Positions 1 through 9,569 are shown, numbered from the stretch's first letter. The stretch: DNA of 64,000 bases from Ignavibacteriales bacterium (GCA_020635255.1 JACKAC010000001.1:434001-498000), one strand, 5' to 3'. The notes: a model not told the origin generated them from the letters alone. Numbers and translations: made by a program.

Positions 1-134
1 ACGTGGACTTTGATGCATGTCTGCCTATTTGCAGTAAGATAACCCCGGTACCGGGAGGAGTAGGACCGATGACGATCGCGATGTTGATGAAAAATACTCT
101 CGAATCCGCAAAAGGAACTATATATCCCTCATAA
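1..134 (+). CDS. folD: FolD C-terminus (methylenetetrahydrofolate dehydrogenase/cyclohydrolase), partial
   Basis: The reading frame is open from the window edge (frame of position 3) to the TAA at 132-134. It encodes about 43 residues that include ITPVPGGVGPMTIAMLMKNT, the highly conserved C-terminal signature of the bifunctional FolD enzyme. FolD converts 5,10-methylene-THF to 10-formyl-THF in cytosolic one-carbon metabolism. The PGGVGPMT loop lines the NADP/folate cleft in the family. Only the tail is in the window, so catalytic Lys and Tyr cannot be checked. It ends 14 bp before prmA on the same strand and may be cotranscribed with it. Confidence 0.93.
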   Translation, partial: VDFDACLPICSKITPVPGGVGPMTIAMLMKNTLESAKGTIYPS

Positions 135-148
135 AAAAAACCTCCCAT

Positions 149-1000
149 ATGAGTTATTTCGAAATAGAAATAAAATCACCGCGGGAAAACTTTGAAGGAA
201 TAAACAGCATTTTATATATTTTTGGGATACAGAGCATCCTCGAAGAGGAAAGTTCATTGAAATTCTATATGCCAAAGGAGGACTGGGGACTGATAGAGAA
301 TCTCCATGAGGAGCTCGTGAAGAAGAGGCTTATCAAGAAGGGGGATTTTAAGGTAAGCAGGTTCGAGGATAAGGATTGGAATGATGAATGGGAGAAATCG
401 ATCAAGCCGGTTTACATAGATGACCGGATAGTGATCCACTCTTCATTTAATAAACATGAAGTAACAGACCCTGAAGGGAAGATACTCATCGAGATAGACC
501 CTAAGATGTCATTTGGTACAGGACATAATTCGACGACCCAGCTAATGCTGGAGATGATGAGCAGGTATATGAGCGGGAACGAAAAGACAATGCTCGATTA
601 TGGCTGCGGTACGGCGATCCTTTCTATAGCGGGAATAAAACTCGGCTTAAGCAAAGCTATTGCGATAGACATTGATCCTGAAGCAATGGAAAATTCAAAG
701 GAGTATGTGAAAATAAACGGAGTGGAAGAGAAGGTGTCTTTCCAGGAGTGTAATATAACGGAAGTAAAGGAAGGGAATTTCGATATTATTTGCGCTAATA
801 TTATTAGAAGTGTAATAGAAGATAATATCCTGTCAATAAAAGAGAAGCTTGCCCCGGAAGGTAAGCTCTTTATTTCCGGAGTTCTGCTTGGTGAAGAAAA
901 ATCCATTACAGGGACATTGATAAATGGCGGGTTTAAGATAAAAAAGATACTGCACCAGGACGAATGGCTGGGAATTTTTGCAACACATACAACAAATTAA
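149..1000 (+). CDS. prmA: Ribosomal protein L11 methyltransferase PrmA
   Basis: This 283-residue SAM-dependent methyltransferase would trimethylate ribosomal protein L11. An N-terminal substrate-recognition part (roughly residues 1-110) is followed by the Rossmann methyltransferase domain. Visible motifs are the PrmA signature MSFGTGHNSTTQLML before the SAM loop, motif I LDYGCGTAILSIAG (about residues 148-161), the acidic IDIDPEA of motif II and CANII near residue 216, where other methyltransferases carry NPPY. The length is normal for the family. It follows folD by 14 bp and is followed by a secreted protein after 12 bp. Confidence 0.93.
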   Translation: MSYFEIEIKSPRENFEGINSILYIFGIQSILEEESSLKFYMPKEDWGLIENLHEELVKKRLIKKGDFKVSRFEDKDWNDEWEKSIKPVYIDDRIVIHSSFNKHEVTDPEGKILIEIDPKMSFGTGHNSTTQLMLEMMSRYMSGNEKTMLDYGCGTAILSIAGIKLGLSKAIAIDIDPEAMENSKEYVKINGVEEKVSFQECNITEVKEGNFDIICANIIRSVIEDNILSIKEKLAPEGKLFISGVLLGEEKSITGTLINGGFKIKKILHQDEWLGIFATHTTN

Positions 1001-1012
1001 AATATATATAAT

Positions 1013-1504
1013 ATGACAAAGAAGTTTTTACTAATTATTGCGGTAGTATTTATTTATGCAGGAACTGCTTCAGCGCAAGTAAAAGATCTTAATTTCAAAC
1101 TCACACACCAGATAATAGAAACACAGTCCTATGTTGTAGGTGATGATGAAGGGCATACGGTCGGTGTAGCCAAAGGAACGGGACTCGGATATTTCGATGA
1201 AGGTGTCGCGGTACTGACAGCATACTTTATATTTGATTATACCGACGGCAACGGCGGATTTACGGGTTATTATGTGATAGAATTTACCGATGAGTCCGAG
1301 ATCACATTAAAAGCGGTTGGTACGGCACTCGAATACCCGGATGAAAAAAAGACGGTCTTTGATACCGAGATAACATACATTGGCGGTAAAGGGAAATACC
1401 TTGGTATTACAGGCAAGGGAACAATGATTGGACAGAGGAAGAATCGCGTCGAATCGGGCGCTCCGGTATTCCTCGAGGTTACATCTACTTATGAAAACAG
1501 GTAA
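1013..1504 (+). CDS. Secreted protein of unknown function, allene-oxide-cyclase-barrel-like
   Basis: The 163-residue product has a clear Sec signal peptide ending in ASAQ (about residues 1-22). The mature part is a series of short beta strands with the pattern GYYVIEFTDES...ITYIGGKGKYLGITGKGTMIG, resembling the AOC/dirigent-like barrel proteins seen in Bacteroidota and plants. That family link is by eye only and no catalytic residues are recognised. It lies in a same-strand run after prmA and directly abuts a cupin gene, so it may be cotranscribed. It is probably periplasmic or outer-membrane associated. Confidence 0.6.
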   Translation: MTKKFLLIIAVVFIYAGTASAQVKDLNFKLTHQIIETQSYVVGDDEGHTVGVAKGTGLGYFDEGVAVLTAYFIFDYTDGNGGFTGYYVIEFTDESEITLKAVGTALEYPDEKKTVFDTEITYIGGKGKYLGITGKGTMIGQRKNRVESGAPVFLEVTSTYENR

Positions 1505-1506
1505 CA

Positions 1507-1854
1507 TTGGGAAAACCCGACGGAAATATTTTTGAATATGACGTGGATGGCAGTTCTAAGTATGAAAAGTTCGACGAACTCTTTGCTTTGGGAGGTACTC
1601 TCGTCGAGAGGATAGTCTCGACAGGGCAGTCAACACCCGAAGGTAAATGGCTTGAGCAGGATAGAGATGAATGGGTGGTGCTTTTGCAGGGGAATGCAAA
1701 GCTGTCTTTCGAAGGTGGCAATGATGTCGATTTAAATAGAGGAGATTATGTTTTTATTTCCGCCGGTACAAAGCATAGAGTCGAAATGACAAGCAGTGAA
1801 CCGGAATGTTTATGGCTGGCATTTCATGGGAATTTTACAGAAGAAGGTGAATGA
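1507..1854 (+). CDS. Cupin domain protein
   Basis: The 115-residue single-domain cupin has the strand pattern DEWVVLLQGNAKLSFEGG...LNRGDYVFISAGTKHRVEMTS, matching cupin motif 1 (poorly conserved metal ligands) and motif 2 (G-D-x4-P-like region with GTKHR). The start is TTG at 1507, two bases after the upstream stop, with an AGG a few bases upstream; no ATG is available before the conserved fold. The usual HxH metal ligands of motif 1 are not evident (DEWVV), so it may bind a ligand without acting as a metal enzyme. Confidence 0.75.
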   Translation: MGKPDGNIFEYDVDGSSKYEKFDELFALGGTLVERIVSTGQSTPEGKWLEQDRDEWVVLLQGNAKLSFEGGNDVDLNRGDYVFISAGTKHRVEMTSSEPECLWLAFHGNFTEEGE

Positions 1855-1924
1855 ATTTTATTCATTTGAAAAGAAATCAAATTACTGTAAATTATTATCG
1901 ACCATTCTAATTAAAAAATAACCA

Positions 1925-3148
1925 ATGTTTTATCTTGATGACCTTTTTGATAGGTGGCTGGACAATTGGTTACTAAGTATTGGAGTTCCCGCAGACGTTG
2001 AAGTATATCTGGCTCTACTGATAAATTTTGTTTTCCTCGGCATAATATGTTTTATATTTTACTTCCTCACAGTTAAGCTCTTTCGACGGATCCTCAAATC
2101 AATTTCGGGTAAGACAAAGAATCTCTGGGATGATGCATTTTTTTCTGCAAAGGTATATAAACCTCTTGCGCACATAATACCCGCATTAATAATCAGTTAT
2201 TCGATCCCATTTATTTTTGATGACCTGCCGGATGTCATTCCAGCATTTCAAAAGATGGCAGATATTTATATAGTTATTGCTGTTCTTACATCCATAAACG
2301 GTGTTATCATACCGCTTCAAAAGTTAGCATCAAGAGGAGAAGTCTTTAAACATAAACCGCTCGACGGTTACTTTCAGACTTTAAGGGTGGTCTTTTACAT
2401 AACTGCCGGGATAATAATACTGGCGATACTGCTCGATGAATCGCCGGTATATTTCCTAACGGCATTTGGAGCATTTTCGGCTATCATACTTTTGATATTT
2501 AAGGATACAATACTGGGAATTGTTGCGGTGCTTCAAATATCCGCGAACGACCTTATTAGGATTGGTGACTGGATAGAAATGCCTTCGGTTGGTGCCGACG
2601 GCGTGGTAAAAGATATTTCCATTGGAACAGTGAAAGTGCGGAATTTTGATAATACATTTGTAACGGTACCGACATATAAACTCGTTTCCGAATCTTTTAA
2701 AAACTGGCGAGGGATGGCTGAAGCCGGAGGAAGAAGGCTCAAAAGGGCAGTGAAAATAAATCTTCACAGTATAAAGATCTGTGATAATGAAATGCTCAAA
2801 AAATATTATGACGTGCATTATATGAAGGATTATATAGATAAAAGGAAGGCTGAAATTGAAGCATTCAATAGCAGTGAAGGCGGAGTACCGGAACCAATTA
2901 AAGGGGTACATATAACAAACCTCGAACTGTTACGACACTACATGAATTCTTATTTATGTAACCATGAGCACATACAAAAAAATCTTATACATACCGTGAG
3001 GCAATTACCGCCCGAAGGCAATGCAATGCCTGTCGAACTGTATGCATTCACTAATACGACAGACTGGGTGACATATGAAGAGATACAAGCCGACGTATTT
3101 AATCACGTTCTTTTTGCCGCTAAAAATTTTGACCTGGAGATATCATAA
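1925..3148 (+). CDS. MscS-family mechanosensitive ion channel (YbdG/MscM-like)
   Basis: This 407-residue inner-membrane protein has several hydrophobic segments: about 28-53 (LLINFVFLGIICFIFYF), 80-95, 110-130, 150-167 and 175-200. They lead into the MscS pore and beta-domain signature AFSAIILLIFKDTILGIVAVLQI...LIRIGDWIEMP...VVKDISIGTVKVRNFDNTFVTVPT. The C-terminal cytosolic domain is long, as in YbdG-type channels. Such channels open under membrane tension to release solutes on osmotic downshock. The stop overlaps the ATG of the next gene by one base (TAATG), indicating translational coupling. Confidence 0.88.
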   Translation: MFYLDDLFDRWLDNWLLSIGVPADVEVYLALLINFVFLGIICFIFYFLTVKLFRRILKSISGKTKNLWDDAFFSAKVYKPLAHIIPALIISYSIPFIFDDLPDVIPAFQKMADIYIVIAVLTSINGVIIPLQKLASRGEVFKHKPLDGYFQTLRVVFYITAGIIILAILLDESPVYFLTAFGAFSAIILLIFKDTILGIVAVLQISANDLIRIGDWIEMPSVGADGVVKDISIGTVKVRNFDNTFVTVPTYKLVSESFKNWRGMAEAGGRRLKRAVKINLHSIKICDNEMLKKYYDVHYMKDYIDKRKAEIEAFNSSEGGVPEPIKGVHITNLELLRHYMNSYLCNHEHIQKNLIHTVRQLPPEGNAMPVELYAFTNTTDWVTYEEIQADVFNHVLFAAKNFDLEIS

Positions 3149-3645
3149 TGAAGAATCCCGAGTACTGGATCGATAAGTTACAAATGAAACCCCATCCCGA
3201 AGGCGGTTACTTCAAAGAAGTTTACAGATCTGAAGAATCATACAGCGGTGAACATTTGCCGGAGAGATTTGGCGGAGACAGATCGCACAGCACATCGATA
3301 TACTTTCTGCTGGTTGGTGAGCAGGTATCCAAGTTTCACCGTATAAAATCGGATGAGGTATGGCATTTTTATGAGGGATCGCCTGTAACGGTTCACAGGA
3401 TTACAAGGACCGGTGAATTAAAATCGACAGTGCTCGGCAGAAATCATGATGCAGGTGAACAGTTACAGTTTGCTGTTCCTCACGGCGAATGGTTTGGTGC
3501 GGAAGTAAACAATAAAGATTCATACTCGCTTGTAGGATGCACTGTTGCACCCGGCTTCCACTTCGAGGATTTTGAGCTGGCTGAAAGAGATACTCTTCAA
3601 AAGGAATTTCCCGATCATAGTGATATCATTCAAAGACTAACCTGA
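3148..3645 (+). CDS. DUF985 cupin-superfamily protein
   Basis: The 165-residue protein has the DUF985 (YML079w-like, RmlC-fold) signature KLQMKPHPEGGYFKEVYRS at residues 10-28. It also has STSIYFLLVGEQVSKFHRIKSDEVWHFYEGSPV and VPHGEWFGAE...SLVGCTVAPGFHFEDFEL. The fold is a jelly-roll cupin; members bind small ligands of unknown identity. It is translationally coupled to the MscS channel gene by a one-base overlap, although no functional link between the two is known. Confidence 0.88.
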   Translation: MKNPEYWIDKLQMKPHPEGGYFKEVYRSEESYSGEHLPERFGGDRSHSTSIYFLLVGEQVSKFHRIKSDEVWHFYEGSPVTVHRITRTGELKSTVLGRNHDAGEQLQFAVPHGEWFGAEVNNKDSYSLVGCTVAPGFHFEDFELAERDTLQKEFPDHSDIIQRLT

Positions 3646-3873
3646 GGTAACTAAGCATCCCGAAATTTCGTATTTTAGAATTATAGTGCCGTGTATTTTG
3701 TATTTGAAAGGAAAAAAATATTAAGTATCTTATTTATACTGAGTCTTAATAAGGATAAAATTACGTGATTTTGCTCACATTAAAACTTTGCATTTAAATA
3801 CGATTCGATTACTCGTATTTTTGTAATGTGAAGATAAAATTATAAAACATTACTACAAACTAACTATAAGGAA

Positions 3874-4386
3874 ATGGAAAAGAATCTTTTACAAAGATTT
3901 TCAGTTGTTCTTTTTATTCTGGCTATTGTATTCAGTGTTTACAGTTGTAATGAGGGTGATACGATAATTATTACACCTGCAAACAATACAATCAGCGGGA
4001 AGATAACTTTTGTTGACACGAACCGCATAACTTCCGGCGGTTATTATGATATAGGTGTATTTCCAAACCCGTCGAATCCACCGACGTATTGGTTTGGACC
4101 ACCAACTGTAAATGACACGCTAGAGTTAATATTCGTAAATGGCAAGTATGAGGCTTTTTATAGCTTATCAGGTGTACCAGACGGAGATTATGTAGTAGCA
4201 GTTGGATTTAGAAAAGATACAGGCGGTCAAAGTCCGATCATGGGCGTATATGGATGCGATACTGCGCGCGCTGTATGGGGCTCGACATGCTTCCTTGATC
4301 CGCAGAGGATCTCAATTGTGAATAACGCCGGTGTGACAGATGTAAACTTTCTGTCATGGGCAGATACAACGAATAAAATCTATTAA
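3874..4386 (+). CDS. Lipoprotein upstream of a TonB-dependent receptor
   Basis: This 170-residue protein has a lipoprotein signal peptide with lipobox SVYSC and acylation Cys at residue 25. The mature part begins with an Asn/Thr-rich linker, then a domain containing ISGKITFVDT...GVPDGDYVVAVGFR, like the extracellular carboxypeptidase-regulatory fold. It sits 5 bp upstream of a TonB-dependent receptor, a common arrangement for a surface or periplasmic accessory lipoprotein of an uptake system. The substrate is unknown. The preceding 228-bp AT-rich gap probably holds the promoter. Confidence 0.7.
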   Translation: MEKNLLQRFSVVLFILAIVFSVYSCNEGDTIIITPANNTISGKITFVDTNRITSGGYYDIGVFPNPSNPPTYWFGPPTVNDTLELIFVNGKYEAFYSLSGVPDGDYVVAVGFRKDTGGQSPIMGVYGCDTARAVWGSTCFLDPQRISIVNNAGVTDVNFLSWADTTNKIY

Positions 4387-4391
4387 TACGT

Positions 4392-6728
4392 TTGATCATA
4401 GATCTGAAATATTTTTATAAGGGAGCTGTCGTTTGTTTTATGACAGCTCTTATTAATTGCCCGCTAATCTCATCCGCATATTGCCAGGAGGTTGGGTCGC
4501 TGTCGGGGCTTGTAGTCGATGATGATTCAAAGGAGGTGATAGCTTCCGCAACGGTTACGCTCGAGAACGCGGATACTAAGAGTTTTATAAAAACCGAGAC
4601 GGACATCTCAGGGAATTATGCGTTTGCAGATGTACCGGCAGGTCTGTACAATATCTCATCGAACAGAATAGGATACGTTTCGCAATCTTTCCGCATATTA
4701 ATTGAGGACGGTAAAAAGAAGACATTCAATATATTCCTCTCACCCGCTCAGATAGAAACGGAAAAGGTTAATGTCACTTCGTCAAAAGTAGAGCTAACCC
4801 TACAGCAGACACCTTCTTCGATCAACCTTGTAGAATCAGACGAAATTAAGCAAAAGAACTTCCTCACGTTCGATAATATAATGGAGGGAGTACAGGGTGT
4901 TACAGTGAATAGGAGCAGTGGTATAAATGTTAGTTCACTTTCCATAAGGGGCTCATCCGATGTGGCGGGAGGTGGCATAGGTAATAGGGTACTGCTTCTG
5001 CTGGACGGAAGACCTTCGCTTACGGGCGATTCAAAGGGAGCGCTATGGTCGCTGATACCTATTTCGATGATAGAGCGGACGGAAGTAGTTAAGGGGGCGT
5101 TTTCTTCTCTCTACGGGTCGAGCGCGATTGGGGGAGTGGTTAACGTCATAACAAAGAAACCGACTTATAAGCCCTCCCTGTATGTAAATCTCAACTATGG
5201 ATTTTATGAGAAGCTCCCAAATAGCCAGAGATTTTCCAATGATCTGCTCACATATACCGGAGCTGACGTTCTCCACAGCAATACGATCGGAAAGTTTTCG
5301 TATTTATTTAATCTAGACTATAAGCAAAGTGACGGGCATGCACAGCAGACTGATTACGAGTTTTACGGAATTAATTCTAAATTCACATACGATGTAATAG
5401 ATAACCGTGACCTTGAGGTCTCCCTTCAGTATACGAATTCCAAGAGCGGATATCCTCATTATTGGAGTACGTCATCACAGCCTTACAAGGTTGCGACTTA
5501 TTATCTTGGCGATGAGATCGATAAGCAGACGCAGAGCTTCGACGTTTACTACCGGGCCTTCCCGAATACAAAATCTAAATACAGCACAAGATTTTATTAT
5601 TACGGATTGAACAGTAATTCTTTCTATAATCCCAATAATCCCGTATCGCGACAGTTCGCTCCTTCCGGGCAGGGACTGGATACCTATATAGATTCATATA
5701 ACTTCGGTAATATATCACAATTCGATATGCAGATCGGGAAGTCTAATTACTTGATTGCAGGGCTGGATGCGCAATGGAATATTGTAAGATCGCAGCCTGC
5801 GGATATACTCTATGGTGACCAGCAGATGAATAATTTCGGAATCTTTGCGCAGGATAAAATAGATCTCATAACAGACAAGTTCTCTAACCCGGTATTAAGC
5901 ACTACACTCGGCGCAAGATTAGATTATAATCTTGTTGTATCGGGAATTGAGTCATTCCAGGTAAGTCCGAAGATATCATTTCTCTATACACCGGAGGTAT
6001 CTTCCGGGGTGTTGAGCAATACGTCGTTCAGATTGCTGGGGGGGAGAGCATTCAGAGCGCCATCGATAGCGGAGCTATATTTCAAAAAAGAGCTATTCGG
6101 TGGTTTTGATTTTGTATATAATCCCGATCTCAAGCCCGAAGAAATGTATTCAATTGAATTTGGATTAAGAAAGCAGTTCAGGAACAGGTTTACGTTTGAT
6201 GCGGCGGTTTTTTACAATCTGTACGATAATCTAATACAATACCGTAATATTGGAACTGGGGTTTACGGACCGTTCCAGGTACAAAATGTTGCGGATGCAG
6301 AGATAAAGGGATTTGAGTTTTATATTGACTATAACTCCACATTAAATGTTTCTGGTGAGCCGTTCGGATACTATTTTAATGTAGGTTATACATATATGGA
6401 CGCGAAGGATACATCACCCGATAGAGCAGACGACCTGCTTCCATACAAACCAAAGAATAATCTGAACTTCACCACAAATTTCGATTACTACGGATTTAAT
6501 CTAAATATTTACGGCAGGTATCTCAGCAAAGTAGAAGAGGTGATATTCTATAGATATGAAGAGCCTCAGGATTATTTCCTACTTAATGCAAAACTCAGCA
6601 AACAACTTACAAGCAATTTCTCGATCTTTATCGGAGCTAATAACATCCTGGATGAGTCTTACCAGGAGCTGGAACGCATCCAGGCTCCAAACAGGAATTT
6701 TAATTCAGGTGTAAATATTCAGTTTTAA
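4392..6728 (+). CDS. TonB-dependent outer-membrane receptor
   Basis: The 778-residue receptor starts at TTG 4392, giving a signal peptide that ends near SSAYCQ. Next come a carboxypeptidase-regulatory-like domain (about 36-120, GLVVDDDSKEVIASATV...DVPAGLYNISSNRIGY), a plug domain (about 130-250, including LLLLDGRPSLTGD and IERTEVVKGAFSSLYGSSAIGGVVNVITKK) and a 22-strand-type barrel ending in Phe, the usual C-terminal residue for BAM-assembled porins. It would import a scarce ligand (siderophore, vitamin or glycan) using TonB energy. The ligand cannot be told from sequence. The upstream lipoprotein is probably its partner. Confidence 0.9.
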   Translation: MIIDLKYFYKGAVVCFMTALINCPLISSAYCQEVGSLSGLVVDDDSKEVIASATVTLENADTKSFIKTETDISGNYAFADVPAGLYNISSNRIGYVSQSFRILIEDGKKKTFNIFLSPAQIETEKVNVTSSKVELTLQQTPSSINLVESDEIKQKNFLTFDNIMEGVQGVTVNRSSGINVSSLSIRGSSDVAGGGIGNRVLLLLDGRPSLTGDSKGALWSLIPISMIERTEVVKGAFSSLYGSSAIGGVVNVITKKPTYKPSLYVNLNYGFYEKLPNSQRFSNDLLTYTGADVLHSNTIGKFSYLFNLDYKQSDGHAQQTDYEFYGINSKFTYDVIDNRDLEVSLQYTNSKSGYPHYWSTSSQPYKVATYYLGDEIDKQTQSFDVYYRAFPNTKSKYSTRFYYYGLNSNSFYNPNNPVSRQFAPSGQGLDTYIDSYNFGNISQFDMQIGKSNYLIAGLDAQWNIVRSQPADILYGDQQMNNFGIFAQDKIDLITDKFSNPVLSTTLGARLDYNLVVSGIESFQVSPKISFLYTPEVSSGVLSNTSFRLLGGRAFRAPSIAELYFKKELFGGFDFVYNPDLKPEEMYSIEFGLRKQFRNRFTFDAAVFYNLYDNLIQYRNIGTGVYGPFQVQNVADAEIKGFEFYIDYNSTLNVSGEPFGYYFNVGYTYMDAKDTSPDRADDLLPYKPKNNLNFTTNFDYYGFNLNIYGRYLSKVEEVIFYRYEEPQDYFLLNAKLSKQLTSNFSIFIGANNILDESYQELERIQAPNRNFNSGVNIQF

Positions 6729-6788
6729 AAACTGCTCTCCGAATCTTTTCGTTTACTCCGACGTATCATTTAATAAAAAATTCACAAC

Positions 6789-7799
6789 ATGAAATTATTG
6801 GTAATTGGCGGTACAGTTTTTCTTGGCAGACATATTGTAGAGTATGCGCTAAGCGAAGGACATGAAGTTACATTATTTAACAGAGGTCAGCACAACCCGG
6901 AGTTATTTCCGGATGTTGAAAAGATCAAAGGAGACAGGAAAACAGATTATGGTATGCTTGCCGGCAGGGAATGGGATGCTGTAATCGATACTTGCGGGTA
7001 TGTCCCGGGTGATGTGCGTAATACCGCCGAGACATTGAAAGATTCGGTTAAGAGGTATGTTTTTATTTCGAGTATAAATGCATTTAGGGATGTTGAGGAA
7101 GCAGGAATAGACGAATCTTATCCTGAAGCGCAACTTCCCGAAGGCGCATCGATGGATGAAATGACAATGGAGACTTATGGTCCATTGAAAGTATTATGCG
7201 AACATGAAGTGAAAAGAATATTCCCCGATGGATATATTAATATAAGGTCGGGGCTTATTGTTGGCCCAAATGATCCGTCCGATAGATTTACTTACTGGGT
7301 GAACAGGATAGGTAAGGGCGGAAGTGTCTTATGTCCCGGAAATGGGAATACTCCAGTACAATTTATCGATGTGAGGGATCTGGCAAGATGGTCTGTCAAA
7401 ATGGCATTGGACGGAGAACCCGGACTTTACAGCGGGACAGGACCCGATCATTTACTGACGATGGGACAATTCCTGGAGACATGCCGAGCTATATGTAATC
7501 CGGATGCCGATCTGGTATGGATAGACGAAAAATCACTCGAAGAAAATGAAGTTTCGCCATGGTCCGAAATGCCGGCATGGGCACCCGACTCTGTAAAGGA
7601 GTTTCACGGCCTGGGAAGGATAAATATCAATAAAGCTTTGGTGAATGGATTGAAATTTACCTCATTGGAAAACACGATAAAGGACACTTTTAAATGGGAT
7701 TCCAGCCGTCCAAAACAAACAAAATTGCGCGCCGGGATCGATCCGGAAAAAGAAAAAAAGATATTAGAAAAGTATAAATCCGAAGCGGAAAAGCTATAA
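6789..7799 (+). CDS. NAD-dependent epimerase/dehydratase (extended SDR)
   Basis: The 336-residue protein begins with a Rossmann motif IGGTVFLGRHIVEYAL (residues 6-21), a GGTxFLG variant typical of one SDR subgroup (reductase/RNA-binding CSP41-like and sugar epimerases). The active-site pair YGPLK is at about residues 130-134, preceded by YVFISSINAF carrying the catalytic Ser/Thr region. Substrate binding lies in the less conserved C-terminal half (about 190-336). The specific sugar or metabolite is not recognisable. It stands alone between the TonB receptor and the OmpA gene, with an AT-rich gap after it. Confidence 0.85.
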   Translation: MKLLVIGGTVFLGRHIVEYALSEGHEVTLFNRGQHNPELFPDVEKIKGDRKTDYGMLAGREWDAVIDTCGYVPGDVRNTAETLKDSVKRYVFISSINAFRDVEEAGIDESYPEAQLPEGASMDEMTMETYGPLKVLCEHEVKRIFPDGYINIRSGLIVGPNDPSDRFTYWVNRIGKGGSVLCPGNGNTPVQFIDVRDLARWSVKMALDGEPGLYSGTGPDHLLTMGQFLETCRAICNPDADLVWIDEKSLEENEVSPWSEMPAWAPDSVKEFHGLGRININKALVNGLKFTSLENTIKDTFKWDSSRPKQTKLRAGIDPEKEKKILEKYKSEAEKL

Positions 7800-7959
7800 A
7801 TTTGCGCAAACTTTGAACTATTTAATACAAGAATATTTAATTATTTAATCTCGCCAATATTACAAATCAATTAAGGAATTATTAAATTCCCCTTCATTTA
7901 TTAGTAAAACAACTGCGTTATTATAAGGCTAACTACTTATTTTTTTTTGTTTTTCTTTA

Positions 7960-8030
7960 TTTTATTCATTATATTTGTTTTACTAATTTTTAAAGATTAA
8001 GCAATAATTTAATAAATCCAAAAGGGGGAT
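7960..8030 (+). promoter_or_regulatory. AT-rich promoter region and strong ribosome binding site of the TSP3-OmpA gene
   Basis: The 236-bp gap before 8036 is extremely A+T rich with long T runs. It ends with AAAAGGGGGATTTTG directly before the ATG. The G-rich stretch is the clearest Shine-Dalgarno sequence in the left part of the window and fits an abundant outer-membrane protein. The exact -10/-35 boxes cannot be assigned. Confidence 0.4.
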
Positions 8031-8035
8031 TTTGA

Positions 8036-9511
8036 ATGAAAAAGAAATTTCTTCTTCTACTTTTTCTTATTACAGCAGTAGTTTCTTTACCATCCCAGGC
8101 CCAATTTAAAGGTTATAAAGTTAAAGGGGGCTTGCAATTTGGTCCGGCATTATTCTTCTCCGAATTCGACGATAGAGGTTTCTCTTTCAACGGCAGAGGT
8201 TTTATAGCTATTGAATTGGGCAGATACTTTGATCTGGAAATTGGAGGAGGTTTCGTAAGGATAAAAGGAAGTGACGGAACTTACAATCCGGCTGACGAAG
8301 AGTTCACCACTCAGTTGATTCCAATCGATCTAAGATTGAGAATCGAACCTTTCAAGTTCAAAACAGTTAATCCATATTTTTACATTGGCGGTGGAGTTAT
8401 GCATTACGACGTAACGGATACTACTTCCGTTAACGTTGCGGCACCTTCAGGGCAAGGTCCAACCCAAAGCGGCTGGACAGGCTTTATTCCTGCCGGTATT
8501 GGTATGGAATTTAAGTTAGGTAAGCAGGCTCTGTTTGACGTCAATTTAGGTGTGGCGTATACATTTACAGATAACCTGAACTATTTTGTAGTAGATAATT
8601 TTAAAGACTGCTATACGTATTTGAATGTCGGTCTTACTCTGACAGGAAGCAGTGGTCCTACTGATACAGACAGGGACGGCTTGACTGATGATTACGAAGA
8701 GCAGATCGGTACCGATCCAAACAATCCTGACACCGACGGTGACGGACTAAAGGACGGCGAAGAAGTTAATGCTTACAAGACCGATCCTCTCAATCCTGAT
8801 ACTGACGGTGATGGTCTAAAAGACGGTGAAGAAGTAAGAACTTACAGCACTAACCCGCTCAATCCTGATACCGATGGTGACGGATTAAGGGATGGTGAAG
8901 AAGTGAATACTTACGCAACCAATCCTAACAACGCCGATACTGACGGAGACGGACTCAGTGATGGTGCCGAAGTAAGAGAATATGCCACTGATCCTCTAAA
9001 CAGAGACAGTGACGGTGATACTCTTACAGACGGAGAAGAAGTTTTAACATACAGGACCAATCCACTGAATAGAGATACCGATGCAGGTGGTGTCGATGAC
9101 GGCACGGAAGTAAGAAGGGGAACCGATCCTCTGAATCCTGCTGACGACGTAGAAAAGATCGAAATTGGAACGGTAATTATCCTTGAAGGAATTAACTTTG
9201 AAAAAGGCAAGGCAACAATTACAATGGATTCCGAAGAGATCTTAAGAACAGGTGCTCTTAAAACTATGGAAGATAATCCTGAAATAGTTGTTGAGATCAG
9301 CGGTCACACTGACAGCGATGGTAGTGATTCATACAACCAACAGCTTTCACAGGACAGAGCTAATTCGGTAAAACAATGGCTGGTAGAACATGGAATCAAC
9401 GGTGACAGAATTGAAACTGTTGGTTACGGTGAAGATAAACCGATTGCTCCGAACGATACTCCTGAAAATAAACTCAAAAACAGAAGAATTGAGTTTAAGA
9501 GAATTAGATAA
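8036..9511 (+). CDS. OmpA-family outer-membrane protein with thrombospondin type 3 repeats
   Basis: This 491-residue protein has a signal peptide ending SQAQ, an N-terminal eight-strand-type beta-barrel (about 25-200), then about seven calcium-binding TSP3 repeats with consensus DTDGDGLKDGEEV...TDPLNP (about 208-370). The C-terminal OmpA peptidoglycan-binding domain (about 385-491) includes GHTDSDGSDSYNQQLSQDRANSVKQWL and the NRRIEF end. It would link the outer membrane to peptidoglycan, with the Asp-rich repeats acting as a rigid calcium-dependent spacer. The repeats are nearly identical at DNA level, so copy number may vary. It is followed by a rho-independent terminator. Confidence 0.93.
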   Translation: MKKKFLLLLFLITAVVSLPSQAQFKGYKVKGGLQFGPALFFSEFDDRGFSFNGRGFIAIELGRYFDLEIGGGFVRIKGSDGTYNPADEEFTTQLIPIDLRLRIEPFKFKTVNPYFYIGGGVMHYDVTDTTSVNVAAPSGQGPTQSGWTGFIPAGIGMEFKLGKQALFDVNLGVAYTFTDNLNYFVVDNFKDCYTYLNVGLTLTGSSGPTDTDRDGLTDDYEEQIGTDPNNPDTDGDGLKDGEEVNAYKTDPLNPDTDGDGLKDGEEVRTYSTNPLNPDTDGDGLRDGEEVNTYATNPNNADTDGDGLSDGAEVREYATDPLNRDSDGDTLTDGEEVLTYRTNPLNRDTDAGGVDDGTEVRRGTDPLNPADDVEKIEIGTVIILEGINFEKGKATITMDSEEILRTGALKTMEDNPEIVVEISGHTDSDGSDSYNQQLSQDRANSVKQWLVEHGINGDRIETVGYGEDKPIAPNDTPENKLKNRRIEFKRIR

Positions 9512-9534
9512 TATTTAAGCTTAATTAGCTTACT

Positions 9535-9569
9535 AAAGCCCGCCTTTAAATTACCGGCGGGCTTTTTTA
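9535..9569 (+). terminator. Rho-independent terminator after the OmpA gene
   Basis: A perfect 10-bp stem AAAGCCCGCC / GGCGGGCTTT (9535-9544 with 9556-9565) with an 11-nt loop runs into a T stretch at 9563-9569, 24 bp after the OmpA stop codon. Confidence 0.92.

Noticed and set aside
598..906. 102-residue minus-strand open frame inside prmA
   Set aside because: It lies entirely within a strongly conserved gene on the other strand and its product is a low-quality Ser/Ile-rich sequence without family resemblance.
8659..9140. Tandem repeats that could be taken as a CRISPR or VNTR array
   Set aside because: The repeats are in-frame coding units of the thrombospondin type 3 domain with no spacers. 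No CRISPR array or cas operon is seen in the window; the only Cas4-like part is within the DUF2779 protein.
8911..9210. 99-residue minus-strand frame in the TSP3 repeat region
   Set aside because: It is an antisense reading of the Asp/Gly-rich repeats (Ser/Pro repeats result), not an independent gene.
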